A stretch of 64,000 nucleotides of DNA, taken from NCBI RefSeq assembly GCF_000744815.1, contig NZ_JQMQ01000004.1:744001-808000 (forward strand), written 5' to 3'. Below are positions 1-8,039 of the stretch, one piece after another; the stretch's first letter is position 1, and every line of letters starts with the position of its first letter. A program made the position numbers and the translations under genes. Source of the stretch: Phaeacidiphilus oryzae TH49 (GTDB lineage Bacteria; Actinomycetota; Actinomycetes; Streptomycetales; Streptomycetaceae). Under the pieces are notes generated by a model, which saw only the letters and a program-made list of their open reading frames with translations, ran no database searches and was not told the DNA's origin.

Positions 1-8
1 ATGATCCG

Positions 9-608
9 GTGCCCACCGACTCCTCCCGCGCGCGCTCCATGAACGAGACGCGCGACCGCATCCTCGACGTGGCCCTCGACGTGCTGGGAGAGAACCCCGA
101 CGCCGGTATGGGCGACATCGCCTCCGCGGCGGGCGTCGTCCGTCGCACCGTCTACGGCCACTTCCCCTCGCGCCTCGACCTGGTGCTGCGGCTCACGGAA
201 CGGGCCGTCGCCGAGATGACGGCCGTGCTCACCGAGGTCGACGCCGCCGAGGCCCGAGCGGACGAGACATGGGCCGAATTCGTCGCCCGCCTCTGGCCCG
301 TGACGCACCGGTACCGGGTGCTGCTGGCGCTGCGCCGTGGGGAGTACGGCGAGGCGATCCACGGCCTCCTCGGGCCGCTCGACGAACTCCTCGCCGACCT
401 CGTGCGACGGGGCCAGGAGAGCGGCGTGTTCGCCAGTCACCTGCCGCCGGGCCTGCTGAGCCAGCTCGCCTACGGCGCGGTGTTCGCGATCGCGGACAGC
501 GACCTGCCGGACGTGGCCCTCGGCGCGCGGGCGGCGACGATCACCAGCCTGCTGATGCTGGGAGTCCCCGAGCCACGTGCCGTCGCTCTGGTGGACGACC
601 AGCCCTGA
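9..608 (+). CDS. TetR/AcrR family transcriptional regulator
   Basis: A one-domain DNA-binding repressor of the TetR type, 199 aa from a GTG start. An N-terminal helix-turn-helix lies at about residues 17-60, with the typical segment GVVRRTVYGHFPSR. The rest is an all-helical ligand-binding half. The ATG at position 39 (MNETRDRIL) is an equally plausible start, because so little upstream sequence is in the window that no ribosome site can be judged. The gene ends 6 nt before the convergent DoxX gene. Its target is unknown and may lie left of the window. Confidence 0.85.
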   Translation: MPTDSSRARSMNETRDRILDVALDVLGENPDAGMGDIASAAGVVRRTVYGHFPSRLDLVLRLTERAVAEMTAVLTEVDAAEARADETWAEFVARLWPVTHRYRVLLALRRGEYGEAIHGLLGPLDELLADLVRRGQESGVFASHLPPGLLSQLAYGAVFAIADSDLPDVALGARAATITSLLMLGVPEPRAVALVDDQP

Positions 609-614
609 TCCTGC

Positions 615-980
615 TCATCCCCAGCGGCCGACGGCGACGAAGGCCGCGAGCAGGAGGAGGAACACGTTGGCGGGCACAGGCTGCCGCTCGCCCCGGGCCA
701 GGTGGACCCGGAGGGCCCCGAGCTGCACGACGACCAGGCCGACCGCCGCGATCGGCGTCAGGACGCGGGCGATGCCGGTCGCCCCCGGCAGGATCAGGCC
801 GGCCGCGCCGAGGAGCTCGACCGCGCCGACCGCCTTCACGGCCGCGTCCGAGTGGTCCTTCATCCAATCGAGCCGACCCGATGCCGCGAGCCGCTCGCGC
901 GGCCGGACCACCTTGAGTCCGCCCGCGACGAGATAGACGAATGCGAGCAGCCCCTGCCCGATCCAAAGGATGATGCTCAC
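615..980 (-). CDS. DoxX family membrane protein
   Basis: Small integral membrane protein of about 121 aa with four hydrophobic segments. It carries the family pattern LLAFVYLVAGGLKV near the N-terminus and AVELLGAAGLILP in the middle. I chose the GTG at 980 because GGGGA stands 5 nt upstream; a TTG four codons earlier is also open. DoxX proteins are poorly defined and have been linked to redox or quinone-related membrane complexes. It is divergent from the HxlR regulator and is its likely target. A second DoxX gene lies at 30704-31066. Confidence 0.8.
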   Translation of the reverse strand: MSIILWIGQGLLAFVYLVAGGLKVVRPRERLAASGRLDWMKDHSDAAVKAVGAVELLGAAGLILPGATGIARVLTPIAAVGLVVVQLGALRVHLARGERQPVPANVFLLLLAAFVAVGRWG

Positions 981-1084
981 CGGAATCCCCAATCCTGACG
1001 TCCGTCCGTGGCCATAGCGTGGATGAGCGCGAGGGCGGCGACAAAAGGCACAGCGATGTATGTATCCAGGAAGGCGGCAACGGC

Positions 1085-1098
1085 GTGACGCACGTCAC
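1085..1098. promoter_or_regulatory. Perfect 14-bp palindrome on the HxlR start codon
   Basis: GTGACG CA CGTCAC is perfectly symmetric and its first three bases are the preferred GTG start of the HxlR gene. HxlR proteins bind as dimers to short inverted repeats in divergent intergenic regions, so autoregulation is possible. It may be a chance palindrome in GC-rich DNA. Confidence 0.35.
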
Positions 1099-1459
1099 AG
1101 GTAAGGCGACGGCGCGGATACCCCAGGGCGGCGCGGTCCGGGAGGTGCTCGACCGGGTCGGCGACAAGTGGAGCCTTCTGGTGATCGGCACCCTCCGCGA
1201 GGGGCCCCTGCGGTTCGGTGAGCTGCGGGAGGCGGTGGAGGGCATCTCGCAGCGGATGCTCACGCTGACGCTCAAGCATCTGGTCGAGGACGGCCTGGTC
1301 GTCCGTAGCGCTTATCAGGAGGTACCGCCCCGGGTGGAGTACGAGCTGAGCGGTCTGGGGCGGACTCTGCTACCGCTGGTGATCTCCCTCGCCAAGTGGG
1401 CCATGGCGCACCACGAGGAGATCAACGCCAACCGGACGTCGCGGAATCCGTCGGTCTAG
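1085..1459 (+). CDS. HxlR family winged-helix regulator
   Basis: Winged-helix regulator of the MarR-like HxlR family, 124 aa. The hallmark segment VLDRVGDKWSLLVIGTL is near residue 20, followed by RFGELREAVEGISQRMLT, the recognition-helix region, and RTLLPLVISLAKWA near the C-terminus. A longer reading from 1019 exists, but the GTG at 1085 gives the normal family length and has AGGAAGG about 10 nt upstream. HxlR members often sense electrophiles or redox state through cysteines; I see no conserved cysteine here. The divergent DoxX gene is the likely target. Confidence 0.82.
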   Translation: MTHVTGKATARIPQGGAVREVLDRVGDKWSLLVIGTLREGPLRFGELREAVEGISQRMLTLTLKHLVEDGLVVRSAYQEVPPRVEYELSGLGRTLLPLVISLAKWAMAHHEEINANRTSRNPSV

Positions 1460-1567
1460 CCGGGCGTATCGGTCGGCGTGGCCGCGGGAAATCGGGCTGA
1501 CAGGCGGGTGTCGGTGGGGGAGGATGCCGATGCCGTATCGACGAGTGACAGCGAAAGGGCCGCCTGC

Positions 1568-3619
1568 ATGCCCCCATCCGCAGCCGATTCCGATTCCGAT
1601 TCCGGGCCCGAACCCAGGCCTCCCGGGCCGACCGTCGAACCGGCTCCTTCGGGCCCTCTCGGTGTGCTGACGGCGGAAGTGGTGGCGGACCTGGCGGTGC
1701 CGGCGGAGCCGGTGCTCTCGCCGGACGGGCGTCTGGTCGCCTACCTGGTCGCGGGGAACAGCGAGAGCAAGGAGGGCCCGCGCGCGGCCCTGTGGCTGGC
1801 GGCTGCGGACGGCAGCACAGACCCGCGCCGGCTGACCGACGTCACCGCCCACGCCGCCGCCCCGAAGTGGGCGCAGGACTCGGCCTCCCTCTACTTCACC
1901 TGTGAGACCCAGGAGTCGGGAGGGCCCCAGCTCCAGCGCCTCCCACTGGACGGTGACGCCGCCCCTCTCCCGGTGCAGACCCTCACCCGGTGGCGCGGCG
2001 GCATCGCCGGCCACCACCCCCTGACCGACGGCCGCACCCTCGCACTGCTGGCCGCCGACGAGCCCACCGCCGAGGAGGAGCGCCGAGCGGCGGCGGGGGA
2101 GGACGCGAGGGTGTGGGGCCGTCATCTCCCTCCCACCCGGCTCCGTCTCCTCGACCTGCCCACCGGCCGGATCCGGACCGTCGAGGGCCTGGGGGAGCGC
2201 CACGTGGTCGAGGTGGCCCAGCGCCCGGACGGCGGCCCGCTGGCCGTGCTGAGCTGGTCCACCCCCGAGGTGGACCCGGGTGTGCTGAACGCCCGCCTCC
2301 ACCTGCTCACCCCCGGCACCGGGGCCGTGGAGGACCTGGGCCCCGTCGGCGTGGAGGCCCAGAACCCCACCTGGTGGCGGCACGAGGGGCAGTGGCATCT
2401 GGCCCATCTGGCGGTGACCCCAGGACACCTGATCGGCGCCCTCGCCGTCCTCGACACCGTTCCGCCGCCCGACGGCGCCGCGCCCGCTTCCGCCCCCGTC
2501 CCCGCCTCCGCTCCCTGCAATCTGACCGCGGGCATGGCCGCGACCCCCACCGAGCTGGTGGGGGTCGCCGACGGCCCGCCGCTGGCCCTGTTCGCCGACG
2601 GCCTGGACACCGCCGTCCACCGGCTCGATCCGGGCACGCTGCGCTTCCAGCGGCTCTCCCGCGCCCCCGGCAGCCTCGCCGCGTTGTCCGCGACCTCCTG
2701 CGGCAGGACGCTGGCGGTGCTGGCCGGCAGCGCGCGGGAGCCGAAGAACGTCCACGTCGGTCCGGTCGAGGGGCCCTGGCGCCGTCTCAGCGACGTCAAC
2801 CCCCATCTGCGCGCCATCCCCTGGGGCACCCAGGAGCGCCTCGCCTACCGAGCCCGCGACGGCCTCTCCCTGGACGGCCTGCTCATCCTCCCGGTCGATC
2901 GCACCCGCGACCAGGGCCCCTTCCCGCTGATCACCCTGGCGCACGGCGGCCCCTACTACCGCTCCGCCGACGACTTCGCGCTCACCGTGGTCGACTGCGG
3001 CCAGTGGCTGGCCAGTGCCGGCTACGCCGTCTTCCTGCCCAACCCCCGTGGCGGCTGCGGACACGGCCAAGCCTTCGCCGCCGCGGCGGCCGGCGCCGTG
3101 GGCGGGGAGGAGTGGAGCGACATCCTCACCGGGATCGACCTGCTGATCGGGCAGGGCATCGCCGACCCCGCGCGGCTCGGCATCTCCGGCTGGAGCCACG
3201 GCGGGTTCCTGGCCGCCTGGGCGGCCTGCCGCACCGACCGCTTCCGGGCCGCGATCATGGGCGCCGGCATCAGCGACTGGGGGATGCAGGCCGGCACCGG
3301 CGAGTGGGGCCTGCTCGACGCGGCCCTGGGCGGGAGCACCGGCTGGAACGGCCCCGGCCCCCACCTCCACGACCACCACAGCCCCATCTCCTATGCCTCC
3401 CACTTCCGCACTCCGCTGCTGATCCTCCACGGCGAGGAGGACACCAACGTCCCCCTCAGCCAGGCCCTCCACCTCCACCGCGCCCTGCGCCACCACGGCG
3501 CCGAGCACGAACTCGTGGTCTATCCCCGCGAGGGGCACGGCCTGCGTGAACGCGCCCACCAACTGGACGCCCTCCACCGCACCCGCGCCTGGTTCGACCG
3601 CTGGCTCACGCGGGAGTGA
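1568..3619 (+). CDS. S9 family prolyl oligopeptidase-type peptidase
   Basis: Serine peptidase or acyl-aminoacyl peptidase of clan SC, 683 aa. The N-terminal half is a beta-propeller-like region opening with LSPDGRLVAYLV; the C-terminal half is an alpha/beta hydrolase. The triad is visible: Ser543 in GWSHGG, Asp625 in GEEDTNVP and His657 in REGHG. No signal peptide is evident, so it is probably cytoplasmic. The frame is open from 1478, but the ATG at 1568 has GAAAGGG upstream and precedes the conserved region. A Pro/Ser/Asp-rich linker occupies residues 5-30. A long perfect hairpin follows 48 nt after the stop. Confidence 0.9.
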   Translation: MPPSAADSDSDSGPEPRPPGPTVEPAPSGPLGVLTAEVVADLAVPAEPVLSPDGRLVAYLVAGNSESKEGPRAALWLAAADGSTDPRRLTDVTAHAAAPKWAQDSASLYFTCETQESGGPQLQRLPLDGDAAPLPVQTLTRWRGGIAGHHPLTDGRTLALLAADEPTAEEERRAAAGEDARVWGRHLPPTRLRLLDLPTGRIRTVEGLGERHVVEVAQRPDGGPLAVLSWSTPEVDPGVLNARLHLLTPGTGAVEDLGPVGVEAQNPTWWRHEGQWHLAHLAVTPGHLIGALAVLDTVPPPDGAAPASAPVPASAPCNLTAGMAATPTELVGVADGPPLALFADGLDTAVHRLDPGTLRFQRLSRAPGSLAALSATSCGRTLAVLAGSAREPKNVHVGPVEGPWRRLSDVNPHLRAIPWGTQERLAYRARDGLSLDGLLILPVDRTRDQGPFPLITLAHGGPYYRSADDFALTVVDCGQWLASAGYAVFLPNPRGGCGHGQAFAAAAAGAVGGEEWSDILTGIDLLIGQGIADPARLGISGWSHGGFLAAWAACRTDRFRAAIMGAGISDWGMQAGTGEWGLLDAALGGSTGWNGPGPHLHDHHSPISYASHFRTPLLILHGEEDTNVPLSQALHLHRALRHHGAEHELVVYPREGHGLRERAHQLDALHRTRAWFDRWLTRE

Positions 3620-3667
3620 CCCGCCGGCCGGGCGCTCCACGGCTTGGGCGAGCGCGGCCGGAAACGC

Positions 3668-3717
3668 AAATGCCTCCGCGGAGGCCGGGAAATTCCCCGG
3701 CCTCCGCGGAGGCATTT
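3668..3717. terminator. Long perfect hairpin, probable bidirectional terminator
   Basis: Two 22-bp arms (3668-3689 and 3696-3717) pair perfectly around the 6-nt loop AAATTC. Each arm contains the smaller palindrome CCTCCGCGGAGG. It lies between the S9 peptidase stop and the stop of the convergent small gene at 3749, so it can end transcripts from both sides. The AAAT/ATTT ends give short A/T runs. The length is unusual for a simple terminator. Confidence 0.8.
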
Positions 3718-3748
3718 CACTCTCGTTCTTCCTGTGCTTTCTGCCCGG

Positions 3749-3907
3749 CTACCACCTGTACCATCGTCCGCCGCCGGAGCCGCGGGCGAAAAAGCCCACG
3801 ACCCAGACCACCAGCACGATCAGGGCCACCCACCACAGAAGATGAACGGCGAATCCCACTCCCCCCAGAATCAGAGCCAGCAGGAGTACCAGAAGCAAAG
3901 GTCCCAT
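3749..3907 (-). CDS. Small hydrophobic membrane protein (52 aa)
   Basis: Starts MGPLLLVLLLALILGG and is hydrophobic to about residue 41, then ends with a short basic Gly/Arg/Trp tail (ARGSGGGRWYRW). It most likely forms two closely spaced membrane helices separated by HLLWW. GAGGAGG lies about 10 nt before the ATG. Very short proteins of this composition are common and uncharacterised in Streptomyces. It is convergent with the peptidase gene and divergent from the glutamate-synthase-like gene. Confidence 0.75.
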   Translation of the reverse strand: MGPLLLVLLLALILGGVGFAVHLLWWVALIVLVVWVVGFFARGSGGGRWYRW

Positions 3908-4033
3908 GTCGTCATAACCTCCTCGGCGGTCTGCTGCCCCGAACGTCTGCACGTATGCGCGGCGAATTCCGGCCGGTTCGCCAGGCATGGATGCGGGATC
4001 TCCGGTCAGAATCGTCTCGTGTTGAGATTGTCG

Positions 4034-5614
4034 ATGATCACGCTGACGGCGGTGCTCGCGGCGGCGGGGATCGTGTGCGCGGTGCTGGTGTCCCCGTGGT
4101 GGTGGTTCGGCGCCGGGCCCGCGCTGCTGCTCCTGCTCCTCGTGTGCTGGGACGTGGCCCAGCGGCGGCACTCGGTGCTGCGGAACTACCCCGTACTCGG
4201 GCACCTGCGGTTCCTGCTGGAGGCGATCCGGCCGGAACTTCAGCAGTACTTCATCGAGCGGAACTACGACGGCCGCCCGTTCGACCGCGACACCCGCAGC
4301 ATCGTCTACGAGCGGGCCAAGGGGACCGACGCCGAGGAGCCGTTCGGCACCGAGCGGGACCTGGTGCAGCCGGGCAGCGAGTACCTGGTGCCCTCGATGG
4401 CGCCCCGCCCGGTGCCCGAGGACCCGCCGCGGGTGCGGATCGGCGGCCCGGACTGCACCCGCCCCTACGACATGGCGCTGCTGAACGTCTCGGCGATGAG
4501 CTTCGGCTCGCTCTCGGGCAACGCCGTCCTGGCGCTGAACACCGGGGCGGCCCGCGGCGGCTTCGCGCACGACACCGGCGAGGGGGGCCTGTCCGAGTAC
4601 CACCTGCGTCCCGGTGGAGACCTGGTGTGGGAGATCGGCACCGGGTACTTCGGCTGCCGCACGCCGGACGGCGGTTTCGACGCCGAGGAGTTCGCCCGCA
4701 AGGCCGCCCACGACCAGGTCAAGTGCGTGTCCCTGAAGATCAGTCAGGGCGCGAAGCCGGGTATCGGCGGGGTGCTGCCCGGGACCAAGGTCAACGAAGA
4801 GATCGCGCGGGTGCGCGGCGTGCCGCAGGGGCAGACGGTCGTCTCGCCCCCGTACCACCGCGTCTACTCGAACCCGCGCGAGCTGGTGCGGTTCCTGGCC
4901 CGGATGCGCGAACTGGCCGGCGGCAAGCCGGTCGGCTTCAAGCTGTGCGTGGGCTCGCGGCGCGAGTTCCTGGCGGTGTGCAAGGCGATGCTCGCGGAAG
5001 ACGTGACCCCGGACTTCGTCATCGTGGACGGCGCCGAGGGCGGCACCGGCGCCGCGCCCCTGGAGTTCGCCGACAACCTCGGGCTGCCGCTCACCGAGGG
5101 CCTGATGACGGTCCACAACGCGCTGGTGGGCACCGGCCTGCGGGACCGGATCCGGGTCGGGGCCAGCGGCAAGGTGGCCACCGGCAGCGACCTGGTCAAG
5201 CGGCTGCTGATGGGCGCGGACTACACCAACGCCGCCCGCGCGATGATGTTCGCGGTGGGGTGCATCCAGGCGCAGTCATGCCACACCAACCGCTGCCCGG
5301 TGGGCGTGGCCACCCAGGACCCGCGCCGGGCCGCGGCGCTGGACGTCGCCGACAAGTCCGAGCGCGTCCGGCGCTTCCAGGAGGCGACGGTCAAGAGCGC
5401 CCTCCAGATCATGGCCTCGATGGGGGTGAGCGAGCCCGCCGAGCTGCGGCCGCACATGCTCCTTCACCGGGTGGACCCCCACACCGTGCGCACCTACGAG
5501 GAGCTCCACCCCTGGCTGACGCCCGGTCAACTCCTGAAGGCGGACGAGGACGGAATGCCGTCCGGCTGGGCCGAGGACTGGTCCAGGGCGGACCCGGACC
5601 GCTTCGGCCGCTGA
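4034..5614 (+). CDS. FMN-binding glutamate synthase family protein
   Basis: About 526 aa. An N-terminal hydrophobic stretch (about residues 3-40) should anchor it in the membrane. The rest matches the FMN and 3Fe-4S (alpha/beta-barrel) domain of glutamate synthase: LLNVSAMSFGSLSGNAV, SLKISQGAKPGIGG and GAEGGTGAAPLEFADN. The three cluster cysteines are present as Cys410-x5-Cys416-x4-Cys421. It lacks the amidotransferase domain, so it is not a full GltB. Related stand-alone proteins are annotated as FMN-binding or ferredoxin-dependent enzymes of unknown substrate. No GltD-like partner is adjacent. ATG 4034 is preferred, with GTG 4019 open. Confidence 0.85.
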   Translation: MITLTAVLAAAGIVCAVLVSPWWWFGAGPALLLLLLVCWDVAQRRHSVLRNYPVLGHLRFLLEAIRPELQQYFIERNYDGRPFDRDTRSIVYERAKGTDAEEPFGTERDLVQPGSEYLVPSMAPRPVPEDPPRVRIGGPDCTRPYDMALLNVSAMSFGSLSGNAVLALNTGAARGGFAHDTGEGGLSEYHLRPGGDLVWEIGTGYFGCRTPDGGFDAEEFARKAAHDQVKCVSLKISQGAKPGIGGVLPGTKVNEEIARVRGVPQGQTVVSPPYHRVYSNPRELVRFLARMRELAGGKPVGFKLCVGSRREFLAVCKAMLAEDVTPDFVIVDGAEGGTGAAPLEFADNLGLPLTEGLMTVHNALVGTGLRDRIRVGASGKVATGSDLVKRLLMGADYTNAARAMMFAVGCIQAQSCHTNRCPVGVATQDPRRAAALDVADKSERVRRFQEATVKSALQIMASMGVSEPAELRPHMLLHRVDPHTVRTYEELHPWLTPGQLLKADEDGMPSGWAEDWSRADPDRFGR

Positions 5615-5674
5615 CGGCCCGTCCGCTCCACGGGGGTGGTCACCCGCGGGTGCCCGCCCGCCGCCCGGCCGGGC

Positions 5675-5962
5675 TCAGCCGAGGCCGCGGTGGGCGGACC
5701 ACAGCGCCCCGGCGCGGCCGGCGGCCTCGGCGACCAGGGCGGCCAGTTCGGGCCGGTCGGGAACGGGGAACGAGACGTACGCGCCCCGTCCACCGCCCAC
5801 GGGCCGACCGTAGGCCTTCGCGGCGAGGCGGCCGTCCGGGAGCAGCCTGACGTTGAGTGTGGTCAGCGCGAACTCTTCACCGCGCCGGGTGTCCGTCCAG
5901 CGGAGCGCCTCCGGGATCGTGACGTTGATCGCCAGGGCACTCACCTCCGGATCGCCGCTCAT
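5675..5962 (-). CDS. Conserved hypothetical protein (95 aa)
   Basis: Small soluble protein beginning MSGDPEVSALAINVTIPEAL. Alternating charged and hydrophobic strands (LTTLNVRLLPDGRLAAKAYG) suggest a compact beta fold. No motif I can name and no membrane segment or signal peptide. The frame is open far upstream, but codon pattern and composition become protein-like from the ATG at 5962. It is convergent with the glutamate-synthase-like gene and divergent from the MEDS gene. Confidence 0.55.
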   Translation of the reverse strand: MSGDPEVSALAINVTIPEALRWTDTRRGEEFALTTLNVRLLPDGRLAAKAYGRPVGGGRGAYVSFPVPDRPELAALVAEAAGRAGALWSAHRGLG

Positions 5963-6283
5963 GGACGCATGATGCCATGCGACCTGCCCCGGACGCCCAG
6001 GCGGCTTCTCGCCCGCCTTGTGGTGGGGGAGAGACATCGGATGGGTCCTCAGGCGCATGGGGAGGCCGTTTCCGGGGGAGGCGGCGAAGAGTGGCTCCGT
6101 GACGCGTGGTGACGGCGATTCAGCTCGAACGGGTATCGGAGCGGGGGAGGGCCGACGCCCCGCGCGGGCGTCGGATGACTCCGTTCCGCTCCGCCGGCGA
6201 TGGCCGTCCGCGCGCGTGGGGCGCTGTGTAGAGGCGGCCCCCTGCCCCCGGGCCGCGTGACCGGTGACCGAAGGAGAGAGGCC
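5963..6283. other. Intergenic region with a 9-bp hairpin
   Basis: No convincing gene in these 321 bases between two divergent genes. A perfect hairpin (CCGACGCCC at 6152-6160, GGGCGTCGG at 6166-6174, 5-nt loop) sits about 110 nt before the MEDS gene. A GGGTAT hexamer at 6131-6136 resembles the -10 of SigB-type promoters, but I cannot place a matching -35 with confidence. The start of the MEDS gene is preceded by AAGGAGAGAG. Confidence 0.4.
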
Positions 6284-7249
6284 GTGAGCGCCCCCGCCAC
6301 CTCGAGGACGACGGAACCCGAGTTCGTCCACCCCGGCGTCTTCTACTCGACCACGGAGGACTACCTCGCGGAGGTGGGCGGCTTCGTCCGGGAAGCCGTA
6401 CTGGCCGACGAGCCGGTGATGGTGGCCGTGCCGCCGGGCAACGGCGAGGTGCTGCGCGCGGACCTGGGTGAGCTGGCCGACGAGGTCGAGTGGCATGACA
6501 TGACCCGGGTGGGCCGCAATCCGGGCCGCATCCTCGCCGCGCTCCAGGACTTCGCCGACCGCCGCCCCGAGGGACCGGCCCGCATCGTCGGAGAGCCGAT
6601 CTGGCGCGAGCGCACCTCGGCCGAGCTGCTGGAGGCCACCAAACACGAGGCGCTGATCAACCTCGCCTTCGCCGGGCGCTCCGCGACCATCCTGTGTCCC
6701 TACGACGCCCAGGGCCTGCCGGCTGCGGTACTGGCCGACGCCCGCCGCACTCACCCGACCCTTCGGAGCGGTGGTCGGCTGGAACCGTGCGCGGAGTACG
6801 CCCTGCCCGCGCGGGTGTGTGCCGACTGCGATCTGCCGCTCCCGGAACCGGAGCCGGTACCGTCCTCGGCCGATCTCCTCACCCTGGCCTATCGTTCGGG
6901 CGACCTGGGGCAGGTCCGCGGCCTGACCGAGGCGTTCCTGCGCGGCACCGTCCTCTCCGGGCGGCGACGGGAGGACGTGCTGCTGGCTGTGAACGAGGCC
7001 GCCGCCAACTCCCTGATCCAGCCGGGGGGCCATGGCACCCTCCGACTGTGGGCCACCCCCGACGCCGTGATCGCCGAGACCCGGGACACCAGCCGGCCGG
7101 CCGGTCCCCTCGCCGGACGGCGGCGTCCGCAGCCCGGCAGTGTGTGCGCGAGCCGTGGGCTCTGGCTCATCCACCAGTTGTGCGACCTGGTCGAGACGCG
7201 AGCCTCGGAAACCGGTCTGGTGCTCCGCCTTCACTTCGCCTGCCGGTGA
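6284..7249 (+). CDS. MEDS-domain sensor with anti-sigma-type ATPase domain
   Basis: Regulatory protein of 321 aa. Residues about 10-170 resemble the MEDS/DcmR sensory domain (HPGVFYSTTEDYLAEVGGFVREAV and ARIVGEPIWRERT). The C-terminal part (about 195-320) resembles the RsbW/SpoIIAB-like ATPase fold, with an N-box NEAAANSLIQPGG. The usual Asn-Ala-x-x-His ending of that box is replaced by Asn-Ser-x-x-Gln, so kinase activity is uncertain. Such two-domain proteins are abundant in Streptomyces, probably in sigma-factor partner switching. The GTG start has AAGGAGAG upstream. Confidence 0.75.
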   Translation: MSAPATSRTTEPEFVHPGVFYSTTEDYLAEVGGFVREAVLADEPVMVAVPPGNGEVLRADLGELADEVEWHDMTRVGRNPGRILAALQDFADRRPEGPARIVGEPIWRERTSAELLEATKHEALINLAFAGRSATILCPYDAQGLPAAVLADARRTHPTLRSGGRLEPCAEYALPARVCADCDLPLPEPEPVPSSADLLTLAYRSGDLGQVRGLTEAFLRGTVLSGRRREDVLLAVNEAAANSLIQPGGHGTLRLWATPDAVIAETRDTSRPAGPLAGRRRPQPGSVCASRGLWLIHQLCDLVETRASETGLVLRLHFACR

Positions 7250-7269
7250 GGGGACGCCGGGGTCGTCAG

Positions 7270-7293
7270 CCGGCCGCCGCCGTGGTCGGCCGG
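7270..7293. terminator. Hairpin between convergent genes
   Basis: CCGGCCG (7270-7276) pairs with CGGCCGG (7287-7293) over a 10-nt loop. It lies between the stops of the MEDS gene and the TetR gene, where a shared terminator is expected. The stem is only 7 bp and has no T run. Confidence 0.4.
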
Positions 7294-7300
7294 TCGCAGC

Positions 7301-7900
7301 TCAGGCGCGCAGCCCGGTGAGGAGGGCGTCGATGGCGGCCAGCGCGGCGGTCGTGTCGAGGCCCGCCCGGGAGACCAGGGAGAGGCCCTGGACGGTGAAG
7401 AGGAGCAGTTGGGCCTGGGCCTCGGGGGTGGCGGTCGTGGTGACCTCGCCGCTCTCCTGCGCACGCCGAAGGGCATCGGCGATGATCTCCGTGAAGCGGG
7501 CGTGGGCGTGGGCGACGACCTCGGCGGCGTCGGCGTCCTGCGGGACGAGCTCCGCGGTGGTGTTCCCGATCATGCACCCCTGCGGAATGCCCAGGTCGGA
7601 GGCGTGCTCCTCGGCCCGGGTCGGGGTGGCGAGCACCTCGCGGAGCGCCGGGAGCACCGGCCCGGTCTCCAGCGCGGCCACGAGCCGGCTCTCGTAGGTC
7701 TCCCAGTACAGCCGGACCGCGGCCAGGTAGAAGGCCCGTTTGTCGCCGAAGGCGCCGTAGAGGCTGCCCCGTTCCAGGTGCAGCGACTCGACCAGGTCCT
7801 GGACGGAGGTCGCGCCGTAGCCCCGGGACCAGAAGAGGAGGAGCGCGCGCTCCAGGGCCTGTGCCTTGTCGAATTCGCGGGGGCGCCCGGTACGTGCCAT
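7301..7900 (-). CDS. TetR/AcrR family regulator of adjacent SDR genes
   Basis: 199 aa. N-terminal helix-turn-helix at about residues 12-58 (SVQDLVESLHLERGSLYGAFGDKRAFY), followed by a helical effector domain with the segment IPQGCMIGNTTAEL. That pattern is typical of TetR proteins controlling quinone- or electrophile-responsive reductases. It is divergent from two SDR genes, with 139 nt between the starts containing a perfect 10-bp palindrome. Repression of the SDR pair and of itself is the simplest reading. Confidence 0.87.
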   Translation of the reverse strand: MARTGRPREFDKAQALERALLLFWSRGYGATSVQDLVESLHLERGSLYGAFGDKRAFYLAAVRLYWETYESRLVAALETGPVLPALREVLATPTRAEEHASDLGIPQGCMIGNTTAELVPQDADAAEVVAHAHARFTEIIADALRRAQESGEVTTTATPEAQAQLLLFTVQGLSLVSRAGLDTTAALAAIDALLTGLRA

Positions 7901-7938
7901 GGCGCCACGGTACGACTTTTTGACTGCCCGCACAAAAG

Positions 7939-7948
7939 ACCGTACGGT
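7939..7948. promoter_or_regulatory. Candidate TetR operator
   Basis: ACCGTACGGT is a perfect 10-bp palindrome in the TetR-SDR intergenic region, next to a short A/T-rich stretch (ACTTTTTGAC) that may belong to the tetR promoter. TetR dimers bind symmetric sites in such places. Only one clear copy is seen. Confidence 0.45.
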
Positions 7949-8039
7949 GACGACCGAGGTACTTCTTGAACGCTCGCACAGAAGTGGCGGGCAGGCCCGG
8001 GCGCACGACAGTGCGCCTGCGGAGGAGAGGCAGAACGCT

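Noticed and set aside
1370-3715. 781-codon open frame on the minus strand
   Set aside because: It is antisense to the S9 peptidase, is Gly/Ala/Val/Arg-rich without any motif, and is the usual shadow frame of a high-GC gene.
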